Part shown: positions 1-6,667 of the stretch, one piece after another
Numbering within the stretch: the stretch's first letter is position 1
How the letters are laid out: every line of letters begins with the position of its first letter
Assembly: GCA_003151375.1 (NCBI GenBank)
Contig: PLXI01000277.1
Coordinates: 1 to 7,385 of the forward strand
Direction of reading: 5' to 3'
DNA: 7,385 nucleotides
From: Hyphomicrobiales bacterium
GTDB lineage: Bacteria > Pseudomonadota > Alphaproteobacteria > Rhizobiales > Aestuariivirgaceae
Position numbers and translations under genes: made by a program
Notes under the pieces: generated by a model
The model's input: only the letters and a program-made list of their open reading frames with translations
Told to the model about the DNA's origin: nothing
The model's database searches: none

Positions 1-1797
1 CTGCACCTGATGGTGCATTCGGTCTATTCTGACCGAGATGTTTTCTTGCGCGAGCTGATTTCCAATGCCTCTGATGCGCTTGATAAACTGCGCTATGAGG
101 CCATCGCCAAGCCGCAACTGCTGGAACAAGAGGCCGGCCTTGCCATCACCATTACCTCCGACAAGAAAGCCAAAACACTGACCATTGCTGACAGCGGCAT
201 CGGCATGTCGGCTAAAGAGCTCACCGAAAACTTGGGCACCATTGCCAAATCCGGCACGCAGAAGTTTGTTGAAAAGGCCAAGGATGCGCCACAACTCATC
301 GGCCAATTTGGTGTGGGCTTCTACTCGGCTTTTATGGTGGCTGGCGAAATTGAAGTTTTCTCGCGCAAAGCCGGAGCCAAAGCGTGCAACGTCTGGCGCT
401 CTAAGGGCGAAGGCACTTTCACAGTTGAAGAAGCAGATGCAGGCCCGCGCGGCACACGCATTGTGCTGCATCTACGCGATGGTGCGCTGGACTATCTAGA
501 AGGATGGAAAATCGAAGAAGTGGTCAAAACCTATTCAGACCACATCACCCACCCCATAATGCTGGCAGGGGAAGGCGAAGAAGCACCCAAACAAATCAAT
601 TCTGCTTCTGCGATTTGGATGCAGCCCAAATCTAAGGTGACAGCAGAACAACACAAAGAATTCTTCGGCCAACTCAGCCACACATCTGATGCACCAGCCC
701 TTACCCTCCATTACCGTGCCGAAGGCAAACAAGAATATAACGTGTTGCTTTATGTGCCGGCAGAGCGTCCTTTTGATCTTTACGATCCCGAGCGCAAAGG
801 CCGCCAAAAACTTTATGTAAAGCGTGTGTTTATTGCCGATGATGCGGCACTACTTCCGCCCTATCTGAGATTTGTGCGCGGGGTAGTGGATAGCTCAGAT
901 ATGCCGCTGAACCTCAGCCGCGAAATGTTGCAGAACAATCCTGATGTGGCAGCCATCCGCAAAGCCGTTACCAACCGCGTGTTGCAGGAGTTGAAGAAAC
1001 TGAGCGAAAGCGATGCTAATACATTTGCAAAAATATGGGAAGCCTTCGGCCCGGTTATCAAAGAAGGCCTCTATGAGGATTGGGAACGCCGCGATGCGCT
1101 GTTTGAAGTGGCGCGCTTTAAATCCACCAAACGCGCTTCCATCAGCTTGAAGGAATACATTGCGGATCTGAAAGAAAATCAAACTGCAATTTATTATCTG
1201 ACAGGCGAAGATGCAGCCAAGGCCGCCGCCAGCCCGCAACTTGAAGGCTATAAATCGCGTGACATTGAAGTTCTATTGCTGACTGATCCAGTTGACTCAT
1301 TCTGGGTGCGCACCGCTATGGGCTTTGAAGGCAAGCCCTTTAAATCTGTCAGCCAAGGTGCGGGCGATCTTGATACCATCAAACCCGCCGAAGATAAAAG
1401 GCCGGAGGCAAAAGACACACCTGAAACCGCAGCACTCATCGCCGCCTTTAAACAGGCTTTAGGTGCGCGTGTATCTGATGTCCGCACTTCGAAGCGCCTG
1501 ACGGATTCGGCTTGCTGCATCGTCAATGATGGGCAGATGGATAGAACCTTAGAAAAATTGCTGTCGCGCCAGAAAGATTCCGGCGTTGCAATTTCAGCAC
1601 CAGTGTTGGAAATCAATCCAAGCCACGTGCTCATCACGGCTTTGACCGCTGCATTAAAAGCCAAAGGCCCAAGTGCCGTGGAAGATGCGGCACATTTGCT
1701 GCTGGATCAGGCAACAATGTTGGAAGGTGAAGTGGTGGCTGATCCATCGGCTTTCGCCAAAAGGCTGGATGCAATGATGGCCAAAGCGTTTGGATAA
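1..1797 (+). CDS. htpG: HtpG (Hsp90-family) molecular chaperone, 5' end cut off by the window edge
   Basis: Cytoplasmic ATP-dependent chaperone of the Hsp90/GHKL family. The frame is open from base 1. The visible residues begin LHLMVHSVYSDRD, which aligns with about residue 17 of E. coli HtpG, so roughly 16-22 N-terminal residues lie outside the window and the ATG at position 10 is an internal Met. There are 598 visible residues, consistent with a full length near 615-620 (E. coli HtpG has 624). The N-terminal ATPase domain shows LISNASDALDKLR (about residues 19-31), DSGIGM (64-69, the ATP-binding Asp box) and GQFGVGFYSAF (101-111, the lid/G2 box). The middle domain carries LPLNLSREMLQ-like sequence around 301-311 (read here as MPLNLSREMLQ), containing the conserved catalytic Arg (R307, equivalent to E. 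coli R336). The C-terminal dimerisation domain ends in RLDAMMAKAFG. No frameshift or missing motif is seen. It converges on the DUF429 gene with one base between the stop codons and no clear terminator. Identification is very secure. Confidence 0.97.
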   Translation: MHLMVHSVYSDRDVFLRELISNASDALDKLRYEAIAKPQLLEQEAGLAITITSDKKAKTLTIADSGIGMSAKELTENLGTIAKSGTQKFVEKAKDAPQLIGQFGVGFYSAFMVAGEIEVFSRKAGAKACNVWRSKGEGTFTVEEADAGPRGTRIVLHLRDGALDYLEGWKIEEVVKTYSDHITHPIMLAGEGEEAPKQINSASAIWMQPKSKVTAEQHKEFFGQLSHTSDAPALTLHYRAEGKQEYNVLLYVPAERPFDLYDPERKGRQKLYVKRVFIADDAALLPPYLRFVRGVVDSSDMPLNLSREMLQNNPDVAAIRKAVTNRVLQELKKLSESDANTFAKIWEAFGPVIKEGLYEDWERRDALFEVARFKSTKRASISLKEYIADLKENQTAIYYLTGEDAAKAAASPQLEGYKSRDIEVLLLTDPVDSFWVRTAMGFEGKPFKSVSQGAGDLDTIKPAEDKRPEAKDTPETAALIAAFKQALGARVSDVRTSKRLTDSACCIVNDGQMDRTLEKLLSRQKDSGVAISAPVLEINPSHVLITALTAALKAKGPSAVEDAAHLLLDQATMLEGEVVADPSAFAKRLDAMMAKAFG

Positions 1798-1798
1798 T

Positions 1799-2491
1799 CT
1801 AAGCGTGGATGCGCATGAGAAGGCCACGTGCGTCTCGCTCTTCTTTTTCCGGATAATATCGGGCCGTGCCTTCAAGAATACGTCTTGCTGACCAAGCACA
1901 TGCGCAGGCATCAATGATGTCGTCATCAGCAACATTTTTCTTTAAATAGATAGGATGCCCGAGCGTACTCCAAGGAAATCCTGACCTTTCTAATAGCTTG
2001 ACACGCTCACTCGCCCCATCTCTCTTTTTCTTCGAAAAATGGAGTGGTTGACGATCATTCATTTCATAGAAAATAACTTCCGGATGAACTTCTCTTACTC
2101 GCGATTGAAGTGCCGGTGTGATAGCTGCATCTACCTCTTTCACTTTTTTAAAGATAGCGAAAGACTGCTGAGAGAGCTTTTTTGGTGGAACGGAATTTAT
2201 TAGATTTATCTCACACGCTTCTTTCCACGTATTTGCGGCATAGGCTGCGCGTGACACGGTCGAAAACACACTCGAACGTCTAGCGCCGAGAATACTCCTG
2301 GCTTCATGCTCAGCTATTCTGCCATGTTTTGGAGGTAATCCAATCGGCATATCAACCGCAATGATACCCGGATGTACCGACAGAACCTTGGAGAATGACG
2401 ATAAAAGTTCGCAGTGCGCCCCCACATCTGTCCAAATCACTGCAATCCATCCGGCGCGACAGCCATCGACTCCTACAACAGCTTCTTGCAT
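1799..2491 (-). CDS. DUF429 family protein (predicted RNase H-fold nuclease, function unknown)
   Basis: 230 aa from the ATG at 2491. This start is chosen because GAGG (2501-2498) sits 6 nt upstream and the protein then begins directly with the family's first motif; an in-frame TTG at 2530 would overlap the upstream gene. Motifs match the DUF429 family (PF04250): VVGVDGCRAGWIAV (5-18), AVDMPIGLP (45-53), GARRSSVFSTVSRAAY (69-84), EVHPEVIF (134-141), SKKKRDGASERVKLL (153-167) and a C-terminal DDDIIDACACAWSARR (189-204) followed by DARGL. Conserved acidic residues D9, D47, E138 and D194 fit an RNase H-like fold, which is how the family is usually predicted; no substrate or pathway is established. 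It is the last gene of the five-gene operon, 19 nt after the FAD oxidase stop. A hand count over 1861-2220 gives about 43% G+C, lower than htpG and the biosynthetic genes, which hints at separate origin. No frameshift or missing motif is seen. Confidence 0.88.
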   Translation of the reverse strand: MQEAVVGVDGCRAGWIAVIWTDVGAHCELLSSFSKVLSVHPGIIAVDMPIGLPPKHGRIAEHEARSILGARRSSVFSTVSRAAYAANTWKEACEINLINSVPPKKLSQQSFAIFKKVKEVDAAITPALQSRVREVHPEVIFYEMNDRQPLHFSKKKRDGASERVKLLERSGFPWSTLGHPIYLKKNVADDDIIDACACAWSARRILEGTARYYPEKEERDARGLLMRIHA

Positions 2492-2497
2492 CTTGGG

Positions 2498-2501
2498 CCT
2501 C
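2498..2501 (-). promoter_or_regulatory. Shine-Dalgarno site fixing the DUF429 start
   Basis: GAGG on the minus strand, 6 nt before the ATG at 2491. It falls after the stop codon of the FAD oxidase gene (TAG, 2513-2511). It favours the 230-aa protein over the 243-aa reading that would start at a TTG (2530) inside the upstream gene. Confidence 0.6.
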
Positions 2502-2510
2502 GTTAAATTC

Positions 2511-3680
2511 CTAAAAGATATTCTTCTCAAACAACGGACGATTCTCAGCGATGCGTTCCACGCCCATAGCCTTTAAGTCGATGCTGCGATATTCACCAAA
2601 GCAAATGAGTTCAGCCAAGGCATTGCCGGTGGCTGGCCCCTGTTGAATGCCATGGCCGGAAAAGCCATTTCCGAAATAGAAGTTTTCCAGCGCAGGATGG
2701 CGACCAATTATGCCATTATAATCAAACCAGTTAAAGTCATAATGGCCCACATAGCTCGACACCACTTTCAGTGTCTCACAAGCTGGAATGCGCTCATAGA
2801 CGGAGGGCCATATTTTTTCCTCAAACCAGTGATGCTCCATTTCCCAATCTTTAATCTGGGGCTCTTCGTCATCGGAAGGCGTGAAGCCGAATAGAAAATT
2901 GCGTCCCTCTGGCCGCCAATAAACCCCGTCTGTGTTGAACCAAGCTGGGCCTTTACGAAATTCTTCAGGTGCGGCCGGGCAATCCACCACATAGACATAA
3001 CGTTTGGCGGCAGAGACGGGCAGATCAAAGCCCACCAAGGTGGCGACTGCCCCACCAGATGTACCAGCAGCATTCACAACTGCCCCAGTGCTGATTTTGC
3101 CTGCAAGTTTAAGTATCACAGATTTCACTTTATCACCTGCATCAATCGCTATCACTTCATCAGCAATGTAAGCAGCGCCTTTGGCAATGGCTCCCTTGCG
3201 GACAAGTTGGAGAAACCCGTAAGGATCAAACCAACCTTCACCAGTTCGTCCCCAACTGCCCATGGCAACGCCATCAAAATTGGCATAGGGAAAATTCCTT
3301 TTTAGGTCGGCGTGGTCAAAAACCACGGTGTCTACACCCATGGAGTTTTGCAATTTTGCATTGCCCATCAATGTATCAACCGAAGCTTCACTCGCCAAAA
3401 CCAAATAGCCCTGCTCGCGAAAACTGATATCTGCGTCTGCACCAAATTCCTGCTTCAACGCGCGAATGAGGCGCAACGTGAAACCCGAAAGTAAAATGTT
3501 CTCTGGTGTTGAAAACTGTCCGCGAATGCCGCCCCAAGATAAGGGCGTGCAGGCTTTTGAATAGGTCGGGTCTTTTTCGATTACGGCAATGCTGCCGGTG
3601 AACCCGTTCTTGCGTAAATAATAAGCCGTGGATGAACCCACGATGCCGCCGCCCACAATCACCACATCATAGTGCTTCAT
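2511..3680 (-). CDS. FAD-dependent oxidoreductase, DAO family, FOXRED1-like
   Basis: 389 aa. Flavoenzyme of the D-amino-acid oxidase/sarcosine oxidase superfamily, expected to oxidise an amine or N-substituted amino acid; the exact substrate cannot be read from sequence. The N-terminal Rossmann motif is YDVVIVGGGIVGSSTAYYL, with GGGIVG at residues 10-15 and an acidic E35 at the end of the second strand to bind the FAD ribose. SWGGIRGQFSTPENI (48-62) follows. The C-terminal half has an RPEGRNFLFGF segment, SSYVGHYDFNWFDYNGIIG, and the FAD-binding GNGFSGHGIQQGPATGNA (337-354). The tail IAENRPLFEKNIF is typical of bacterial FOXRED1-like proteins rather than monomeric sarcosine oxidase. No transmembrane helix or signal peptide is evident. 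The start is the ATG at 3680, which overlaps the permease stop as TGATG; GGGTGG upstream can serve as ribosome binding site. A GTG at 3689 is an alternative that adds three residues. Family call is firm; reaction is inferred. Confidence 0.9.
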   Translation of the reverse strand: MKHYDVVIVGGGIVGSSTAYYLRKNGFTGSIAVIEKDPTYSKACTPLSWGGIRGQFSTPENILLSGFTLRLIRALKQEFGADADISFREQGYLVLASEASVDTLMGNAKLQNSMGVDTVVFDHADLKRNFPYANFDGVAMGSWGRTGEGWFDPYGFLQLVRKGAIAKGAAYIADEVIAIDAGDKVKSVILKLAGKISTGAVVNAAGTSGGAVATLVGFDLPVSAAKRYVYVVDCPAAPEEFRKGPAWFNTDGVYWRPEGRNFLFGFTPSDDEEPQIKDWEMEHHWFEEKIWPSVYERIPACETLKVVSSYVGHYDFNWFDYNGIIGRHPALENFYFGNGFSGHGIQQGPATGNALAELICFGEYRSIDLKAMGVERIAENRPLFEKNIF

Positions 3681-3682
3681 CA
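3678..3682 (-). other. TGATG stop/start overlap coupling permease and FAD oxidase
   Basis: On the minus strand the permease stop TGA (3682-3680) shares its last base with the ATG of the FAD oxidase (3680-3678). This arrangement usually indicates translational coupling and supports a joint function of the two proteins. Confidence 0.75.
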
Positions 3683-4627
3683 AATCCACCCACTATCCAT
3701 AAGGTAGAGCAGCACAGTCGCAGTAACCGCTGAAAGTGCGGTTCCCGCGGCAACAGCGCCCGAAACTGCTGGAACCGCCTCCTCATTGCGTTGTGCAAAC
3801 AAAAACGCATTGGCACCGGTGGGCATGGAGGCAAACAACACGGCAATCTTGCTCCACAGCGGCGGTGTCACAAATACAAAATGACTGAGAATGAAAACCA
3901 CAAAGGGTGCCAAAAACATTTTGAGGCCGATCAAGGCGAATGTGCCGCCCCACGATCCTTTAAGTGAGTAACTCGATAGTGAAACGCCCAGCGCAAATAG
4001 TGCAGTTGGCACCGAAGCATCTGCCAACATCGACAGCGTTTTGTCTGGAATCGGATGAAGGCCAAGCCCGGTGAAATGCCAAAACACGCCAGCGAGCACG
4101 GCAACCACAATAGCATTCGTACCCAAATTGCGGATCAACTGGCGACCCAGCGAAGCCCAATGAATTCCAGCCTCATTGCGTGCGAGTTCTCTTTGCAGCG
4201 TTGCCGCCGTCCACAGGATAGGCGAATGTATCGAAAGGATGAGTCCGAGCGGAACACCAACGCTATCGCCAAAATGTGCAATGGCCAAAGGGCCGCCGAG
4301 CAACCCCACATTGCCAAAGCCAGTGGCCATGGAAGCAGACGCGCCACCAGAAAAATTTAAACTTTCAAACTTTCTGGAAATAACCGCCGCTGCAAACCAA
4401 GCAATCGCAATACCACCAAAAAATGCGGCCCATAAGCCCCAAGGTGCACCTTCGCTCGAACTCATCGTGGCCATAGTGCGAAATAGAAAAGCCGGAATGG
4501 CGACGTTAAACACAAACAGGCCCAGCCCACGCCCAGCCGTTGCATCAAGAATTTTGGCCCAAGCAAAAATATAGCCCAGAACGATGAGGCCAAAGACCGG
4601 GAGGACGGTGGTGAGGATTGCGGTCAA
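3680..4627 (-). CDS. AEC (auxin efflux carrier) family permease
   Basis: 315-aa integral inner-membrane protein with about ten hydrophobic segments spread over the whole length, the usual size and layout for bacterial AEC transporters (the MdcF/malonate-transporter-like group). Motifs seen: the N-terminal helix LPVFGLIVLGYIFA (9-22), FNVAIPAFLFR (40-50), the glycine-rich broken helix GNVGLLGGPLAI (105-116), LFALGVSLS (210-218) and ASMPTGANAFLFAQRN (266-281), the last matching the conserved second half-repeat signature. The family moves organic anions and amino-acid-like solutes secondarily; direction and substrate are unknown here. The start codon is TTG at 4627: a stop codon (TGA, 4630-4628) lies immediately upstream in frame, and the protein then begins as the family normally does. 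No strong Shine-Dalgarno is visible, so translation may depend on leuD, whose stop is 4 nt upstream. The permease overlaps the FAD oxidase by one base. Confidence 0.9.
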   Translation of the reverse strand: MTAILTTVLPVFGLIVLGYIFAWAKILDATAGRGLGLFVFNVAIPAFLFRTMATMSSSEGAPWGLWAAFFGGIAIAWFAAAVISRKFESLNFSGGASASMATGFGNVGLLGGPLAIAHFGDSVGVPLGLILSIHSPILWTAATLQRELARNEAGIHWASLGRQLIRNLGTNAIVVAVLAGVFWHFTGLGLHPIPDKTLSMLADASVPTALFALGVSLSSYSLKGSWGGTFALIGLKMFLAPFVVFILSHFVFVTPPLWSKIAVLFASMPTGANAFLFAQRNEEAVPAVSGAVAAGTALSAVTATVLLYLMDSGWI

Positions 4628-4631
4628 TCAC

Positions 4632-5237
4632 TTACGCCCAAGGATGAGCAGCCGCATTCTTCTGTTCAAAGACAGAGATAGAATCGGATTTTTCCATCGT
4701 CAGTGCAATGTCGTCCAACCCGTTGAGCAAACAATGCTTGCGAAAGGCATCAATCTCAAACTTCACCGTGCCGCCATCTGGTCCACGAATTTCTTGATTG
4801 GGCAGATCAATGGTCATCGTGGCATTAGCGCCGCGTGAAGCATCATCCATCAACAGCTTCAGCTGTTCAGGCGTAACCCTGATCGGCAAAATGCCATTTT
4901 TAAAACAGTTGTTATAAAAAATATCGGCAAAGCTGGTCGAGATCACACAGCGAATGCCAAAATCCAGCAAGGCCCATGGCGCATGTTCGCGGCTGGAACC
5001 ACAGCCAAAGTTATCACCAGCGACTAAAATCTCAGCTTTGCGATAAGCTGGCTTATTGAGCACAAAGCCCGGCACCTCGACGCCATCTTGCGTAAAGCGC
5101 ATTTCATAAAACAGAGATTTGCCTAAGCCCGTGCGCTTAATCGTTTTCAAAAATTGCTTGGGAATGATCATGTCGGTGTCAACGTTCACAACGTTCATCG
5201 GTGCCGCAACACCGTTCAACACTTCAAATTTTTTCAT
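4632..5237 (-). CDS. leuD: 3-isopropylmalate dehydratase small subunit (LeuD)
   Basis: 201 aa, the same length as E. coli LeuD. Small (swivel-domain) subunit of isopropylmalate isomerase, which with LeuC converts 2-isopropylmalate to 3-isopropylmalate in cytoplasmic leucine biosynthesis. Diagnostic segments are NVDTDMIIPKQFLKTI (18-33), the substrate-binding GDNFGCGSSREHAPWAL (74-90) and SFADIFYNNCFKNGILPI (102-119). The start is the ATG at 5237, with a strong Shine-Dalgarno (AAGGAG) 8 nt upstream that overlaps the stop codon of argC. Its partner leuC is on the same strand about 1.8 kb away at the right edge, separated by argC and two small genes. It is the second gene of the operon, between argC and the permease. 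No anomalies are seen. Confidence 0.97.
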   Translation of the reverse strand: MKKFEVLNGVAAPMNVVNVDTDMIIPKQFLKTIKRTGLGKSLFYEMRFTQDGVEVPGFVLNKPAYRKAEILVAGDNFGCGSSREHAPWALLDFGIRCVISTSFADIFYNNCFKNGILPIRVTPEQLKLLMDDASRGANATMTIDLPNQEIRGPDGGTVKFEIDAFRKHCLLNGLDDIALTMEKSDSISVFEQKNAAAHPWA

Positions 5238-5245
5238 GTTTCATT

Positions 5246-5252
5246 CTCCTTA
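5246..5252 (-). promoter_or_regulatory. leuD Shine-Dalgarno overlapping the argC stop codon
   Basis: TAAGGAG on the minus strand: TAA (5252-5250) is the argC stop and AAGGAG is the leuD ribosome binding site, 8 nt before the leuD ATG. A ribosome ending on argC would therefore sit on the leuD initiation site, which argues for cotranscription and likely coupled translation. Confidence 0.7.
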
Positions 5253-6197
5253 TGTCAGATCAACTGAGGCTGCTTCATCGGCCCCAATCATAATGTTCAA
5301 ATTCTGCACGGCAGCGCCAGAAGCACCTTTGCCGAGATTGTCATAAATAGCCATCAACACAAACTGCCCAAGCACTTCGTTGCCGTGAAGCGAAAGCCGC
5401 ATACGGTTGCTATTGTTCAACGCTTCAGGATTTAATGCTTCGGCTGCGCCAAGAGGGGCCACTTCAATAAAGCGCGCGCCAGCATGATGCGCCGCAACCA
5501 CTTCATGCAAATGCTCCAAAGTTGTTCCCGCCTTCAATTGGCTGGCGAACAGCGGCACAGTGGTCAGCATGCCTTGAGCAAAATCCCCCACCACCGGCTG
5601 AAACAACACATCATGCTTTGTGCCAGTGTATAATTTCATCTCGGGCAAGTGCTTGTGATTAAAGCCAAGGCCATAAGGCGTGAATTCAGATGCCGCATCT
5701 CCCTTGGCCACATAATCTTCAATCATCTTTTTGCCGCCACCAGTGTAGCCAGAAATGCCACCATAGTTCAGTGGTACATCGCGTGACAAAAGTCCGGCAT
5801 CAATCAATGGCTTTGCCAAAGCAATCATACCTTGCGGCCAACAGCCGGGATTTGTGACCCGCTTTGCCGTCGCAATTTTCGCGCGCTGCCCCTTATTCAG
5901 TTCGGCAAAGCCGTAAGCCCAATCGGGATTCACCCGATGAGCTGATGAGGCATCAATCACCCGCGTTTTGGAGCTGGCTTTGATGAGTGCCACTGCTTCC
6001 ACCGCTGCCTGATCGGGCAAGCACAATATGGATACATCCACGCTATTGAGCAAATCGGCCCGCGCACTGGCATCTTTGCGCTTTTCAGCGGCAATCGAAA
6101 CGATCTCTAAATCCGTGCGGTTTTTCAACCGATCACGGATTTGCAAGCCGGTGGTGCCAGCTTCGCCGTCAATAAATATCGTGTGTTTTCTTGCCAT
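5250..6197 (-). CDS. argC: N-acetyl-gamma-glutamyl-phosphate reductase, type 2 (ArgC)
   Basis: 315 aa. Catalyses NADPH-dependent reduction of N-acetyl-glutamyl 5-phosphate to the semialdehyde, the third step of arginine biosynthesis, in the cytoplasm. It belongs to the shorter 'type 2' ArgC form (TIGR01851 group) typical of many alpha- and some other proteobacteria. Evidence: the N-terminal dinucleotide-binding motif FIDGEAGTTGLQI (8-20); VIDASSAHRVNPDWAYG (80-96); the catalytic cysteine C119 within TNPGCWPQG (115-123); NYGGISGYTGGGKKMI (144-159), typical of the family; and FNHKHLPEM (179-187), holding the conserved His/Glu region. The start is the ATG at 6197. The ribosome binding site is weak (AGAAG) and lies in a region that can fold into a GC-rich hairpin (6202-6224). 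It is the first gene of the five-gene unit, 12 nt before leuD. No other arginine gene is in the window. Confidence 0.96.
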   Translation of the reverse strand: MARKHTIFIDGEAGTTGLQIRDRLKNRTDLEIVSIAAEKRKDASARADLLNSVDVSILCLPDQAAVEAVALIKASSKTRVIDASSAHRVNPDWAYGFAELNKGQRAKIATAKRVTNPGCWPQGMIALAKPLIDAGLLSRDVPLNYGGISGYTGGGKKMIEDYVAKGDAASEFTPYGLGFNHKHLPEMKLYTGTKHDVLFQPVVGDFAQGMLTTVPLFASQLKAGTTLEHLHEVVAAHHAGARFIEVAPLGAAEALNPEALNNSNRMRLSLHGNEVLGQFVLMAIYDNLGKGASGAAVQNLNIMIGADEAASVDLT

Positions 6198-6201
6198 TTG
6201 T

Positions 6202-6224
6202 GGGCGCTTCTAGCCTTAGCGCCC
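6202..6224 (-). promoter_or_regulatory. GC-rich hairpin immediately before the argC start
   Basis: Perfect inverted repeat GGGCGCT / AGCGCCC (6202-6208 and 6218-6224), 7-bp arms and a 9-nt loop. In argC mRNA its 3' arm covers the bases 5-11 nt upstream of the ATG, so folding would block ribosome entry. No T-run follows, so it is not an intrinsic terminator. The 5' arm shares four bases with the competing hairpin at 6221-6263. Confidence 0.5.
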
Positions 6225-6263
6225 GTTCCAATCAAGTTGCAGACTTGGCCGACAAGAACGGGC
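6221..6263 (-). promoter_or_regulatory. Competing upstream hairpin in the argC leader
   Basis: Perfect inverted repeat GCCCGTTC (6221-6228) and GAACGGGC (6256-6263), 8-bp arms and a 27-nt loop. The loop contains a smaller inverted repeat, CAAGT (6233-6237) with ACTTG (6243-6247). Forming this stem uses bases 6221-6224 and so excludes the start-proximal hairpin. Whether it is transcribed depends on the argC transcription start, which I could not place; no convincing promoter is visible upstream on the minus strand. Confidence 0.42.
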
Positions 6264-6312
6264 TTCTCCCAAAATGAATTGAAAATGAACGAAGGCCTCA
6301 GGGTCGGTTCAG

Positions 6313-6341
6313 TTGGCCGTAGCTAAACCTGCATACATCAT
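6313..6341 (+). promoter_or_regulatory. Possible sigma-70-type promoter for the small secreted protein gene
   Basis: TTGGCC (6313-6318), 17 bp spacer, then CATCAT (6336-6341), each matching four of six consensus bases. It would start transcription around 6348 and give a leader of about 30 nt. The match is weak, but position and spacing are right and no better candidate lies between argC and this gene. Confidence 0.28.
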
Positions 6342-6380
6342 CGGCAATCAAGCCCCTGAAATAAAACTAAGGAACGCACC

Positions 6381-6644
6381 ATGAAAAAGACCCTGATCGC
6401 TCTCGCCGCCGCTGCCACCCTTGCAGTAGGCTTTTCTGCAACTGCCAAGGCTGACAGCTTTGGTTTTGGCTTTGGTGGATATGGCCAACCACACTTTGGC
6501 ATTTCCATAAATGATGGATATGGCGGCGGCTACCGCTATGCAGGCTACGGCGACTACAATTATGGCTGGGGCCGCCCACGCTGCCACACTGAATGGGTGC
6601 CAGACTGGAACCATCCACACCGTGTTTTGGTTTGCCGCCGCTAG
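6381..6644 (+). CDS. Small secreted Gly/Tyr-rich protein with two C-terminal cysteines
   Basis: 87 aa; not a family I can name securely. Residues 1-24 are a textbook Sec signal peptide: MKK, a hydrophobic Ala/Leu core, then SATAKA with likely cleavage after A24. The mature part would be 63 aa. Its first 40 residues hold 14 Gly and 7 Tyr (for example GYGGGYRYAGYGDYNYGWG), with no obvious secondary structure. The tail is basic and aromatic, with cysteines at precursor positions 68 and 85 enclosing HTEWVPDWNHPHRVLV, suggesting a disulfide in the periplasm or at the surface. Small proteins of this type (signal peptide, Gly-rich stretch, C-terminal CxxxW-type motif) are common in Rhizobiales, mostly without known function. 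The start is supported by AAGGA (6369-6373), 7 nt upstream. A strong terminator follows 24 nt after the stop. It is a single-gene unit divergent from argC. Confidence 0.85.
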   Translation: MKKTLIALAAAATLAVGFSATAKADSFGFGFGGYGQPHFGISINDGYGGGYRYAGYGDYNYGWGRPRCHTEWVPDWNHPHRVLVCRR

Positions 6645-6667
6645 GCTCGCCACAGGCACTCAAATGC

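Noticed and set aside
1804..1828. CGTGG/CCACG stem after htpG as a possible terminator.
   Set aside because: Only five base pairs with a 15-nt loop; the nearest T-rich stretch begins more than 10 nt downstream.
2511..3689. FAD oxidase beginning at the GTG at 3689.
   Set aside because: It adds three residues before the Rossmann strand; the ATG at 3680 has the TGATG coupling and better spacing to the GGGTGG sequence.
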